NCBI GenBank assembly: GCA_028768545.1
Contig: CP054838.1
Coordinates: 568,727-632,726 of the forward strand
Direction of reading: 5' to 3'
DNA length: 64,000 bases
Source of the DNA: Desulfobacter sp.
GTDB lineage: Bacteria > Desulfobacterota > Desulfobacteria > Desulfobacterales > Desulfobacteraceae
In this document: in pieces, positions 1-9,542 of the stretch
How positions within the stretch are numbered: the first letter of the stretch is position 1
How the letters are laid out: each line of letters begins with the position of its first letter
Notes under the pieces: model-generated
The model's input: the letters and a program-made list of their open reading frames with translations, nothing else
What the model was told of the DNA's origin: nothing
The model's database searches: none
Position numbers and translations under genes: made by a program

Positions 1-1896
<1,896 letters not shown>

Positions 1897-1920
1897 AGAA
1901 TAACTAAAGCTTAGTGATAA

Positions 1921-1960
1921 ACGCCCTGCACTCAGGAGTCTCTGGTGCAGGGCGTTTTTT
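1921..1960 (+). terminator. Rho-independent terminator after gyrB
   Basis: A perfect 11-bp inverted repeat (1921-1931 with 1945-1955, arm ACGCCCTGCAC) is followed by a run of six T. It lies 25 bases after the gyrB stop. The 200 bases from here to the next gene are AT-rich, and I see no gene in them. Confidence 0.92.
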
Positions 1961-2168
1961 ATTGTTTGATGCTATAGAGATGCGGTCTGTAATGCTTCAA
2001 ACTCGATGAGTTGAAAGCTCTTTGGTTTATATTGTTCAATATTGGAATGAAAGAAAGCCTGACATAAAAGATCGTATTGGACGGTAAAGGAATTAATCCA
2101 ATTGATATTCGAATGAGTAAAGTTTATTATATGAATATTATTTATTCGATAATAAAAAGGAGGATCCC

Positions 2169-2918
2169 ATGAACCGGTCCATTCATAAAATTATTGATGA
2201 GCAGATAAAGCAATGGGAATTATCAAAGACCCGATTGCCAGAAGAAATCCAAACATGCCGGGTTATCACCATTTCAAGGGAATGCGGCTCCCAGGGGCAG
2301 AAGGTGGGTGAAAAACTTGCAGCGGCCCTGGGGTTTGATCTTTTTCACCACCAGATCCTTGAGGCTATGATTGAAACATCTAAAAGCTCCAGGATCTTGC
2401 TTGAATCTTTGGATGAAAAGGCCATGAACGTGGTGGACGACATTGTATCCAATTTTGTCAGCGATCATCACCTCTGGCCGGACGAGTATTCAAAACTGCT
2501 GCTCAGAATCTTAAATACCATCGGTAAACACGGGAATGCCGTTATTTTAGGCAGGGGCGCTAATTTTGCCCTGGAAAAAACCCATGCCCTGAAAATCAGG
2601 ATTGTTGGACCGGAACGTGTCAGGCTCAGGCATATCCAGGAAACCTGGGACCTGAATTATGAAGATGCCCTTAAAAAGATGAACAGCACAGATGCCGACA
2701 GAATAGCCTTTGTGAAACGCTATTTTAACTCCAACGTTGAAAATCCCGCCATTATGATCTCATCCTCAACACCGGCACCCTCTCCGTGGATAAAGCCGTG
2801 GATATTATCCAGTGCGCCATTGGATAACCTTCTTGCACCCCAGCAGTCCCTGGCAGAGGAATTTTCATCCCTGCAAAAGAGCGGTCACCGACAAAGAGCC
2901 AGTAAAAGGAAAAAATAA
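2169..2918 (+). CDS. Cytidylate-kinase-like protein with frameshifted C-terminus
   Basis: The protein belongs to the cytidylate-kinase-like P-loop family common in anaerobes. It opens with VITISRECGSQGQKVGEKLA, whose GSQG region is the modified phosphate-binding loop, and carries VILGRGANFAL in the middle. A strong Shine-Dalgarno (AAGGAGG, 2158-2164) precedes ATG 2169. After about residue 194 the frame turns into low-complexity Pro/Ser sequence. One base off, the DNA reads HYDLILNTGTLSVDKAVDII, the normal end of this family, and would stop at 2827. A single C is therefore missing near 2748-2750, giving a wrong tail of about 56 residues. The cause may be a real mutation or a sequencing error. 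The substrate and cellular role of this family are not well established. Confidence 0.8.
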   Translation: MNRSIHKIIDEQIKQWELSKTRLPEEIQTCRVITISRECGSQGQKVGEKLAAALGFDLFHHQILEAMIETSKSSRILLESLDEKAMNVVDDIVSNFVSDHHLWPDEYSKLLLRILNTIGKHGNAVILGRGANFALEKTHALKIRIVGPERVRLRHIQETWDLNYEDALKKMNSTDADRIAFVKRYFNSNVENPAIMISSSTPAPSPWIKPWILSSAPLDNLLAPQQSLAEEFSSLQKSGHRQRASKRKK

Positions 2919-2964
2919 TACCATACATTTTACCCATCGTTCCCAGAGCGTGTATGGTATTTTT
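2917..2964 (+). terminator. Terminator after the cytidylate-kinase-like gene
   Basis: An 11-bp inverted repeat (2917-2927 with 2951-2961) surrounds a 23-base loop and is followed by a short T run. It overlaps the current stop codon at 2916-2918, which fits the view that the original gene ended earlier, at 2827. The 165 bases from here to the IS4 remnant hold nothing I recognise. Confidence 0.75.
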
Positions 2965-3130
2965 GAAGATTTTCTTCCAGATGACTGAGGCAGAGCCCTT
3001 CTTGCCAAAAAAGCAAATCTTTATAGGTCAGATCAGACAATTCCGAGACTGTGGTGGTATTAGGGCATGGACATGGCCTGGGTGCTGATGGGTATTATCC
3101 GCAACATTTTTTGTTTTAAAAAAAGTTACT

Positions 3131-3973
3131 CAGTGATGTCCGGTTAGGTTTTTGCTTGCTCAATAATTTTTTGATCTTTGACAATATTGTCCCTGTTTGA
3201 ACTATGAGAGCCCTGCTCCTCGCAGCCAAACAGGTCATTTAGAATGGCGGTTCGCAGCTGCCGAACTCTTTTGATCGTGACCTTTTCATTAAACTGTTTT
3301 TGGCAATGGATTGCCAGTAACAGGTAAGTGATAAGGCCGCCAAGAATCTGAACCATAAGGCCGTATTCACTGCGGGCAATGAGATGATATACCTTCAGAT
3401 GTTCTTTCCACCATTTGAAAAAATCCTCAATGGTCCACCGGAGTTTATAAATTGTTGCTATTTGTTCCGCTGTTAAATCATGCCTGTCAGTTGCCACATA
3501 GTATTTGACGCCAGCAATTTTATAGCCAACAACCCGAACAGGCCTTTTCGTCTGGTTTTGATTCGGAGTACCAAGTTTAACCAGTGCATCATAAAAAATG
3601 TAGCTGTCGGAAGGGGTCTCGTGGTTATCAATAATTGTTCTTGTTGTCCTGGTTTTTATACGGCAGACAAAATGTTTGCCTTGCTCCTGAAGCAGGTCAA
3701 ATTCTTTATGGGATTGATATCCACGATCCATAACACCTGTTTGCCCCTTGGAAACTATTTTGGGAACAAAGGTGCGTTCAGCGCCGTTGCCTTCAGTCAA
3801 AAAGATTTTGTTTGGGATTCCGTGATTAATGTCAAATCCGCAATGTACTTTGGCTTTTTTACTTCCTTTTCTGTAGTTCGCCCAGTGCATTGAAAGGACT
3901 GCATTTATGAGACTACCGTCAATGGAAACCAACTCTCCTAACTCGGCGTGTTCACCCGGATGACACTCAAGAG
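3131..3973 (-). mobile_element. IS4-family element copy 1, 3' half
   Basis: This is the 3' half of an IS4-family element on the minus strand. Its outer end at about 3131 carries GATGTCCGGTTAGGTT, which matches the end of the second copy near 33190. Its other side is cut at 3973 by the IS6-family element. The part overlapping copy 2 (33190-34157) is almost identical but has small differences, for example Val for Leu in the SKGQTG region. The two halves therefore come from different copies and are not one split element. Confidence 0.85.
3144..3973 (-). pseudogene. IS4-family transposase, N-terminus lost
   Basis: This is the DDE transposase of the IS4 remnant. Seen are SIDGSLINAVL (first Asp), GVMDRGYQSH (second Asp) and the IS4 signature YKLRWTIEDFFKWWK, the Y-R-E-K motif holding the catalytic Glu. 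The first 130 or so residues are missing because the IS6 element inserted upstream. An ATG at 3986 comes from IS6 end sequence and is not the native start. Comparison with the other copy shows the C-terminus is complete. The gene cannot give a working transposase. Confidence 0.88.
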
Positions 3974-4127
3974 GGTTCTGTTGCAAAAAATTATTAATGT
4001 CTGATACAAGTCCGTTTTGGCACTAATTTGTTTGCAGAGAGATAGTATGAAAAATGAAAACCCTTTCAAGTGGCGTCATTATGAAAAAGAAATCATCCTA
4101 TTGAATGTTCGCTGGTATCTGAGATAT

Positions 4128-5493
4128 GGTTCATCCGATTAATGCGTACCTTTTATTGTGAAGGTCCAAAAGTTTCAACCTGAAAAACTCCGAATCCCTG
4201 TATCCATAAGCTTTCCGTTTCATGGTTTTTATCTTGTTATTTGTCCCTTCTAAAGGACCTGTAGATATCCTGTAATCATAGTATGAAAGGATTCTTTGCC
4301 TGTGCACAGCCAAGGTCTTGGCAAATTTCATCAACATTGAAATTTTGGAAATATTGGCCAGATTGATCCAATTGCTGACTATCTTTTCAGCTGTTTCTTT
4401 TTTCTTTTGATTCCATATTTGCCTGAGTTCCTCTTTCATGTAGTAGACTACCAATAGCGGCTGATTTATTTTCAATGCTTCTTCTAACCGTTGGGCCTCC
4501 TTCTTGTCATCACTGAGGTTTTCGGGATTTTTTAACAAAAGCCACCGGACTCCCTTCAGAAGTTTTTGTTGCCCGGTATTGGCAAGAAGGTTGTAGAGCT
4601 TTCGCCTGAAATCCGACAGTTTCTCATTGAACAATTTAACAACATGAAATCTGTCAAAGACAATTGCTGAACCAGAAAGATTTTCAATAACAGCACTCAA
4701 GTATGCCGGGGACATATCGATGCTGACGGCTTTGATTTTTGCTTTCGATATTTTCACTTTTGTCCAAAAAGATTTCAAAGCTTCACCACCTTTTCCTTCT
4801 CCCACGTGCAGAATTCTACCGGATTCCAGATCCATCACGATGGTCAAGTATTTATGCCCTTTCCCTATGGAAATTTCATCTATGGCAATCTGCCGGACTT
4901 TCTCAAGGGGGATTTTTCGATAACGCCTCAGCAGGTCTTCTTTCTGGATCTGCTTTATCGTATCCCAGCTGATCCTTAAATGGATGGCAATATCTTTGAT
5001 TGTCATGAACTGAGACAACTCCAAGACATACCGTTCAAAAGCCCGGGTATAGCTTTTCCCCTCCTGGGCAAAGGATAGTTTGATTTGCCGGACAAATTGA
5101 CAGAACGAACACCAAATTCTCTGGATAGCCGTCCTGAGAATCACGGGTTTTGAACCTACCGGTATTGTTCTGAGATCTCTTGTCACAATCCCTTTCCTGG
5201 TGACGGACCTGGAATTACATTCCGGGCATTTTACCGCCTCCGGTTTTGGTATGAGTTCAAAAGTGATTATTCCACCGATGAAACGTGTTGTTTTATAAAA
5301 GTAGTCACGAAGGCCAAAGGCATGGTATATGAAGCTTGTGGACATTAATTCATTCTCCGATTTTGTGCGAATAACACAAAAAAATTAGAACATGATCATG
5401 TTCACACCATCATTTCAAGCATAAAAATCCTTACTGTGTTATTGCCTTCCCAGTGATGTTTCTCAGTCCAGGTACGCGATTTTCTGATGAACC
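4128..5493 (-). mobile_element. Complete ISL3-family element
   Basis: This 1366-bp element has imperfect 23-bp terminal inverted repeats (starting GGTTCATCCGATTAATGCG on the left, and on the right, read inward, GGTTCATCAGAAAATCGCG). It is flanked by a perfect 8-bp target duplication, TGAGATAT (4120-4127 and 5494-5501), as expected for ISL3. It inserted into the IS6 transposase gene, so it is younger than the IS6 copy. The intact transposase and exact duplication suggest recent activity. Confidence 0.95.
4131..5345 (-). CDS. ISL3-family transposase, intact
   Basis: The 404-residue transposase has a normal length for the family. It shows an N-terminal zinc-binding pair (CPECNSRSVTRKG and, about 40 residues on, CSFC), then helix-turn-helix sequence (TIKDIAIHLRISWDTIKQIQ). 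The catalytic domain follows with IAIDEISIGKGH and AVSIDMSPAYLSAVIE, and ends with GPLEGTNNKIKTMKRKAYGY, which holds the Glu. The stop codon lies three bases inside the left inverted repeat. The 148 bases upstream of the start hold the promoter side of the element. I see no frameshift or internal stop. Confidence 0.95.
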   Translation of the reverse strand: MSTSFIYHAFGLRDYFYKTTRFIGGIITFELIPKPEAVKCPECNSRSVTRKGIVTRDLRTIPVGSKPVILRTAIQRIWCSFCQFVRQIKLSFAQEGKSYTRAFERYVLELSQFMTIKDIAIHLRISWDTIKQIQKEDLLRRYRKIPLEKVRQIAIDEISIGKGHKYLTIVMDLESGRILHVGEGKGGEALKSFWTKVKISKAKIKAVSIDMSPAYLSAVIENLSGSAIVFDRFHVVKLFNEKLSDFRRKLYNLLANTGQQKLLKGVRWLLLKNPENLSDDKKEAQRLEEALKINQPLLVVYYMKEELRQIWNQKKKETAEKIVSNWINLANISKISMLMKFAKTLAVHRQRILSYYDYRISTGPLEGTNNKIKTMKRKAYGYRDSEFFRLKLLDLHNKRYALIG

Positions 5494-6184
5494 TGAGATA
5501 TCAACTGAGTTACAGGAATCTGGAAGAGATGATGCAAGAACGGGGCTTGTCTGTGGATCAAAGTACCATTTACCGATGGGTTCAGTGCTATGCTCCTGAA
5601 ATGGAAAAGCGAAGCAGGAAGTATCTGCGGCAATCAAATGATTCTTACCGTATTGATGAAACATATATCAAGGTGCGGGGGAAAATGAAGTATCTTTACC
5701 GAGTGGTCGATTCCCGTGGAAATACCATCGATTTTCTTCTTCGCAGCAGACGTAATATGGAATCTGCCAAACGATTTTTTAAAAAGATGCTGCGAGCTTC
5801 CAATAGCTCCAGACCTCGGGTTCTGAGTGTTGACGGAAATCCTGCATATCCTCCGGCAGTAAAGGCTTTGAAAGAAAAAAAGCTTCTGAATAAGGACTGT
5901 ATCCTAAGACAGAATAAATATCTGAACAATATTATTGAGCAAGATCACCGGTTTATCAAAAAGCTTGTCAGAGCTGGTATGGGGTTCAAGACATTTCATT
6001 CTGCCTGGCGGACGCTAAAAGGCTATGAAATTATGAACATGATCAGAAAAGGACAAGTTAAAAATATCAGGAAGGGAGAAATTTTAAAGCAGAAAGAATT
6101 CGTCGAAAATCTGTTTTCTTATGCTGCGTAAATTTTACGCCTGAACGATCTCTTTGTCCTGGAAATATTTTTTGTAACAGAACC

Positions 6185-6337
6185 AGAGATTCTCTCAAAC
6201 CGTATATCCCCCAGCTGGAATACCATGAATTTGACAAGTGTGGTCATTCGCCTTTTAGGGAGAAATATGCAAAAGATGATTTTTTTCGGATAATCTCTGC
6301 CTGGTTAAAAGAAAATTCAGATTCGTTTTGGGCATAA
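6185..6337 (+). pseudogene. C-terminal remnant of a probable alpha/beta hydrolase
   Basis: Directly after the IS6 end, an open frame of 50 codons reads through to TAA at 6335. It contains LEYHEFDKCGHSPFREKYA, which resembles the C-terminal catalytic-His segment (GHxP) of alpha/beta hydrolases, followed by FFRIISAWLKEN, a typical last helix. There is no start codon of its own. The rest of the gene was lost or moved when the IS6 element arrived. Assignment rests on this short stretch only. Confidence 0.45.
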
Positions 6338-6403
6338 TCCGGTGCTGCACCTGGATACAAGTCTTTCCAATCCGCCCTTGCGGTGTTTCCGGGGCATGCT
6401 GGG

Positions 6404-7609
6404 CTAATCTGTTTTTTTAAGCAGGCGGATATCCCCTGTCATGAGTATGGCCCGGGCCAATTTCCCTATGACTTTTATCCGGGCCCAAGGGGTTTTGTCT
6501 TTCAGGAAAATGGTGTTCAAGGCCTTTCGGTCTGCCGGGGGCCTGGACTTTGAAGGCCGGGGTGCCAGGGAGAGGGCATTGGCAGGGCAGGCTGTCACAC
6601 AATGGCCGCAGCCAATGCAGCGGTTGGGATTCAGGATAGGTTCAGATCGTTTTTTTTCTTGACCCTTTGACAAGACAATGGTCAGTGCACCGGTCTGGCA
6701 GTGGTCTGCACATTTGCCGCAGCCCACACAGATATCCTTGTCCAGGATCACTTTAAAATTGGATGCCCAGAAGTCCAGGGGCAGGGGCAGTTCTTTTTGA
6801 AGACTCAGCATGGAACAGCAGCATCCGCAGCAGGCGCATAAAAATTCGATCTTTTGGGTGTTGGACGGCTGGAGCACCAGCCCCTCTTCCTGGTTTAATT
6901 GAACAATTTCCATGGCCTCCTGCCTTGGGATTTTTCGGCCGATTTCCATTTTGATCAGGGTCTGGGCAATATCGCCCATGGCAAGGCAGGTCTCTGTCCG
7001 GTCTGTCTGGGTGCAGGGCTCATTGAGCATGGCCTTTTTTTTGCGGCAGATACAGGGCAGGATCACAAAGGGCGGCCGGGCCGTTTCTAACAATCTTTGG
7101 ATGTCGTCAAAATCAGCCATGGGCAGGTGTGGGGTGATCGTCTGGTTGATGGGAATGGTCCGCATCTGTGGCAGTGTTGTTGACAGAAATGAGATGCCAT
7201 AGCCTTTTTCCGAGGTATAGGCTTTGAAATCCCGGATAAATTCAGGGGTGAGCCGGTGGGCCTGGAGTTCGTACATTCCCACCACCAGAGGGGTGTTGCC
7301 ATAGCAGCCCTGGCCGTTCTTAAGGTAATATTCAATCCCGCCCTTTTTGACCATGGTGGTTAAACAGGTTTCAAGGGCCTCTCGGGTATTGACCAGATGC
7401 CTGGCCCGGGAAAAAAGAGTCTCTAAAGACAGGGGCTCATGGCTGAGGCAGGCTGCGATCCTAGCCTCTTGGGAGGTGAAAATATGCTTGAGCAGCTTGA
7501 TGTCACTCCCTTTGGGGCTGGGGGGGAATCCAACGGGCTGGGCGTTGAGATGCTGCTGAAGCCTTTTGTAAGGCAGATCTTTTTTGGGGTCTCCAGATAG
7601 ATTCTTCAT
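6404..7609 (-). CDS. 4Fe-4S dicluster ferredoxin-type protein with winged-helix-like N-terminus
   Basis: The first 150 or so residues of this 401-residue protein look like a helical, winged-helix-like region (SLETLFSRARHLVNTREALE). A Cys-rich middle follows, with CICRKKKAMLNEPC and the striking CACCGCCCSML. After that come two classic 4Fe-4S motifs, CVGCGKCADHC and CIGCGHCVTACPANA, near residues 290-350. Such proteins are frequent in sulfate reducers, but their partner is usually unknown. It probably transfers electrons in the cytoplasm, since no signal peptide or membrane segment is seen. It is read in the same direction as amt, but a hairpin separates the two genes. Confidence 0.85.
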   Translation of the reverse strand: MKNLSGDPKKDLPYKRLQQHLNAQPVGFPPSPKGSDIKLLKHIFTSQEARIAACLSHEPLSLETLFSRARHLVNTREALETCLTTMVKKGGIEYYLKNGQGCYGNTPLVVGMYELQAHRLTPEFIRDFKAYTSEKGYGISFLSTTLPQMRTIPINQTITPHLPMADFDDIQRLLETARPPFVILPCICRKKKAMLNEPCTQTDRTETCLAMGDIAQTLIKMEIGRKIPRQEAMEIVQLNQEEGLVLQPSNTQKIEFLCACCGCCCSMLSLQKELPLPLDFWASNFKVILDKDICVGCGKCADHCQTGALTIVLSKGQEKKRSEPILNPNRCIGCGHCVTACPANALSLAPRPSKSRPPADRKALNTIFLKDKTPWARIKVIGKLARAILMTGDIRLLKKTD

Positions 7610-7680
7610 TTCTTTGTGATAGGGAAATTCGTCAGTATCGTCAATTATAAAAAAATTTAACGTTTAAATCATGATCATGG

Positions 7681-7720
7681 CCGGCCCGGGTCGGATCATA
7701 CTCCCGGGCCGGAATTTTTT
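7681..7720 (+). terminator. Strong hairpin between amt and the ferredoxin-like gene
   Basis: A perfect 10-bp inverted repeat CCGGCCCGGG/CCCGGGCCGG (7681-7690, 7703-7712) is followed on the plus side by AATTTTTT. Both neighbours are on the minus strand and amt stops at 7719. It may therefore act mainly as a barrier or 3' stabiliser for amt mRNA, although the T run is on the other side. Confidence 0.6.
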
Positions 7721-9011
7721 ACTCGATTTCAAATGCCCGTTCTCCGTGGAGGGCGTTGTCCAAACCGATCTGTTCATGGTCAGGATCCACCCTCAACCCC
7801 TTGGTCAGAATTTTGGTGATAAAGATCACAACCAGGGTGGCTAAAATGGAAAAGGCAATGGTCCCCAGAATGGAGAGCAGCTGGACACCGATCTGCCCGG
7901 GATTTCCGTAAAACAGGCCGCAGGCCCCCTGGGTGATCGAGGGAGAGGCAAACAGCCCGGTGGCCAGGGCTCCCCATATGCCGCAGAGCCCGTGGATGCC
8001 AAAGGCGTCCAGGGCATCATCATACCCAAGTTTCTGCTTGAGCACCGTGACCCCGAAATATCCTATTATGCCTGAAACACTGCCAATGGCAAAGCCCCCG
8101 GCCAGGGTGACAAATCCGGCTGCCGGGGTGATGCCCACAAGCCCTGCAATGGCGCCGGAGGCAAGGCCTAGAAGGGTGGGTTTGCCGGCAATTTTCCATT
8201 CTGCAAACAGCCAGGCAAGGCCGCCCATGGCAGCAGCCGTATTGGTGACCATAAAGGCCGAGGCTGCCACACCGTCGGCAGCCAGCTTACTGCCGGCATT
8301 AAACCCGAACCATCCGAACCAGAGAAGTCCGGCCCCCAATGCGGTAAAGGTGATAGACGAGGGAATCATGGCCTCTTTGCCGTATCCTCTGCGTTTTCCT
8401 AAGACCAGGGCCAGGACCAGGCCCGAGACCCCTGCGTTGATATGGACCACGTTGCCCCCGGCAAAATCAAGGGCGCCGATTTTGTGCATCCATCCTCCGC
8501 CCCAGGCCCAGTTGCACACCGGGGTATAGACAAAGGTGACCCAAAGGATGGTAAAGACAATCCAGGCGGAAAATTTCATCCGGTCCACCACAGAGCCCAG
8601 AATAATGGCCACGGAAATACAGGCAAAGGTCATCTGGAACATAACAAAGAGCAGGGTGGGAATGGTGCCGGATACCGAATGGATATCGATGCCCGCAAGA
8701 AATAAATGGTCCAGGCTGCCCATAAAAAGGGAGCTGCTTTTTCCAAATGCCAGGGAATAGCCCCATGCAACCCAGACCACCGAGGCCAGGCAATAGGCTG
8801 TCAGGGTCATGGCAATGGTGTTGAGCAGGTTTTTGTACCGGGAAAGTCCGCCGTAAAACAGGGCCAGTCCTGCCGGGGTCATCATCATGACCAGGGCCGT
8901 GGACATGGTCACCCACGCCGTATCCCCTGTGTCTATGGTACCCTCCCCGGCCAGGGCCGGGACAGTGGTCAGTATGAAAATTCCAAAAACGGTTAACGCA
9001 TGTTTCAGCAT
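7719..9011 (-). CDS. amt: Ammonium transporter Amt
   Basis: This is a 430-residue ammonium channel of the Amt/Rh family. A cleavable signal sequence (FGIFILTTVPALAGEG) is followed by about 11 membrane helices. Family marks seen are LFYGGLSRYKN, the ammonium-pore region FVYTPVCNWAWGGGWM, VVHINAGVSGLVLALVLG with the first pore His, and DDALDAFGIHGLCGIWGA with the second. The C-terminal tail RVDPDHEQIGLDNALHGERA is the part that contacts GlnK. No glnK gene lies next to it here, which is unusual because the two are often linked. A sigma-54 promoter lies upstream, which fits nitrogen control. Confidence 0.96.
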   Translation of the reverse strand: MLKHALTVFGIFILTTVPALAGEGTIDTGDTAWVTMSTALVMMMTPAGLALFYGGLSRYKNLLNTIAMTLTAYCLASVVWVAWGYSLAFGKSSSLFMGSLDHLFLAGIDIHSVSGTIPTLLFVMFQMTFACISVAIILGSVVDRMKFSAWIVFTILWVTFVYTPVCNWAWGGGWMHKIGALDFAGGNVVHINAGVSGLVLALVLGKRRGYGKEAMIPSSITFTALGAGLLWFGWFGFNAGSKLAADGVAASAFMVTNTAAAMGGLAWLFAEWKIAGKPTLLGLASGAIAGLVGITPAAGFVTLAGGFAIGSVSGIIGYFGVTVLKQKLGYDDALDAFGIHGLCGIWGALATGLFASPSITQGACGLFYGNPGQIGVQLLSILGTIAFSILATLVVIFITKILTKGLRVDPDHEQIGLDNALHGERAFEIE

Positions 9012-9059
9012 GGTGTTTCACCCTTAATTTTGATTAACGTTATGGTCGTGTTTCTTTAA

Positions 9060-9077
9060 TCGCAAATCCTATACCAA
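9060..9077 (-). promoter_or_regulatory. Sigma-54 (-24/-12) promoter of amt
   Basis: On the minus strand TTTGGTATAGGATTTGCGA shows GG and GC separated by exactly ten bases, the spacing of sigma-54 promoters. It lies about 50 bases upstream of the amt start. Nitrogen-regulated amt genes are commonly driven by sigma-54 with NtrC. I did not find a convincing NtrC site. Confidence 0.6.
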
Positions 9078-9542
9078 ACCGGGCCGGTTTTCGGGAGATT
9101 GTTGCTAACCTCCTGAAATAATATGGATACCTCTTTTTTTATCTTTGTGTTCTGTTTGGGGTGCCAGTTCAAATCTTTATTTTTATTCAAAAATGTAATT
9201 TTGTGGAAAAGATTATCGGCCAAAAATGTAACAACTTCAGAGAGTTTCTGAATTATTGTTTTGATCGGACGGTTTGCGTGGGGCGGGAGGGGATTTTAGG
9301 CGTGTACTGGCCGGCGAGCGGAAAACGGACAATTTTGTTGCTTCTATCCCGCATATTTCACAAAGCGTTTTTGCCTTAGCTGCAAGGCACAGACCGAGAA
9401 GCCGTAGTCCTTTACTGTGAGCGGACAGTAACCCAGCAGATGAGGTAAAACGCTTTGTCCGGAGGGTGAGGTTTTGTATAATGGAAAACGACTTAAAAAA
9501 CGACACAACCGATTGTAATAATATAACTTTTTGGCAAAATGC
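9078..9542. other. Intergenic region with a 12-bp inverted repeat
   Basis: This stretch between amt and the dnaE2 remnant contains no gene I can support. A perfect 12-bp inverted repeat ACAAAGCGTTTT/AAAACGCTTTGT (9360-9371 and 9447-9458) brackets 75 bases of GC-richer sequence. It could be a small structured RNA, a repeat unit or a degraded element. Short open frames on both strands here have no recognisable motif. Confidence 0.4.

Larger units (their letters stand above)
4047..6131 (+). pseudogene. IS6-family transposase interrupted by ISL3
   Basis: Codons 1-27 (4047-4127, beginning MKNENPFKWRHYEKEI) are separated from the rest (5502-6131) by the ISL3 insertion. The resumed part reads YQLSYRNLEEMMQERGLSVD and continues through IYRWVQ, RIDETYIKV (first Asp), SVDGNPAYP (second Asp) and NIIEQDHRFIK (Glu), the IS6-type DDE set. 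The only damage seen is the insertion, and copy 2 shows the intact version. A minor difference is IYRWVQCYAP against IYRWVQRYAP in copy 2. Confidence 0.92.
3974..6184 (+). mobile_element. IS6/IS26-like element copy 1, carrying a nested ISL3 element
   Basis: The ends are GGTTCTGTTGCAAAAAA (3974) and its complement ending TAACAGAACC (6184), typical of IS6 elements. With the nested ISL3 element and its duplicated 8 bases removed, the length is exactly 837 bp, equal to copy 2 (34158-34994). The flanking octamers (3966-3973 CTCAAGAG, 6185-6192 AGAGATTC) do not match. The left flank is IS4 sequence and the right flank a hydrolase gene fragment. The element therefore sits at a rearrangement junction, as IS6 elements often do after replicative transposition or adjacent deletion. 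Confidence 0.9.

Noticed and set aside
7933..8529. 198-residue plus-strand frame opposite amt
   Set aside because: Pro/Ala-rich antisense shadow of the amt coding sequence with no motif.
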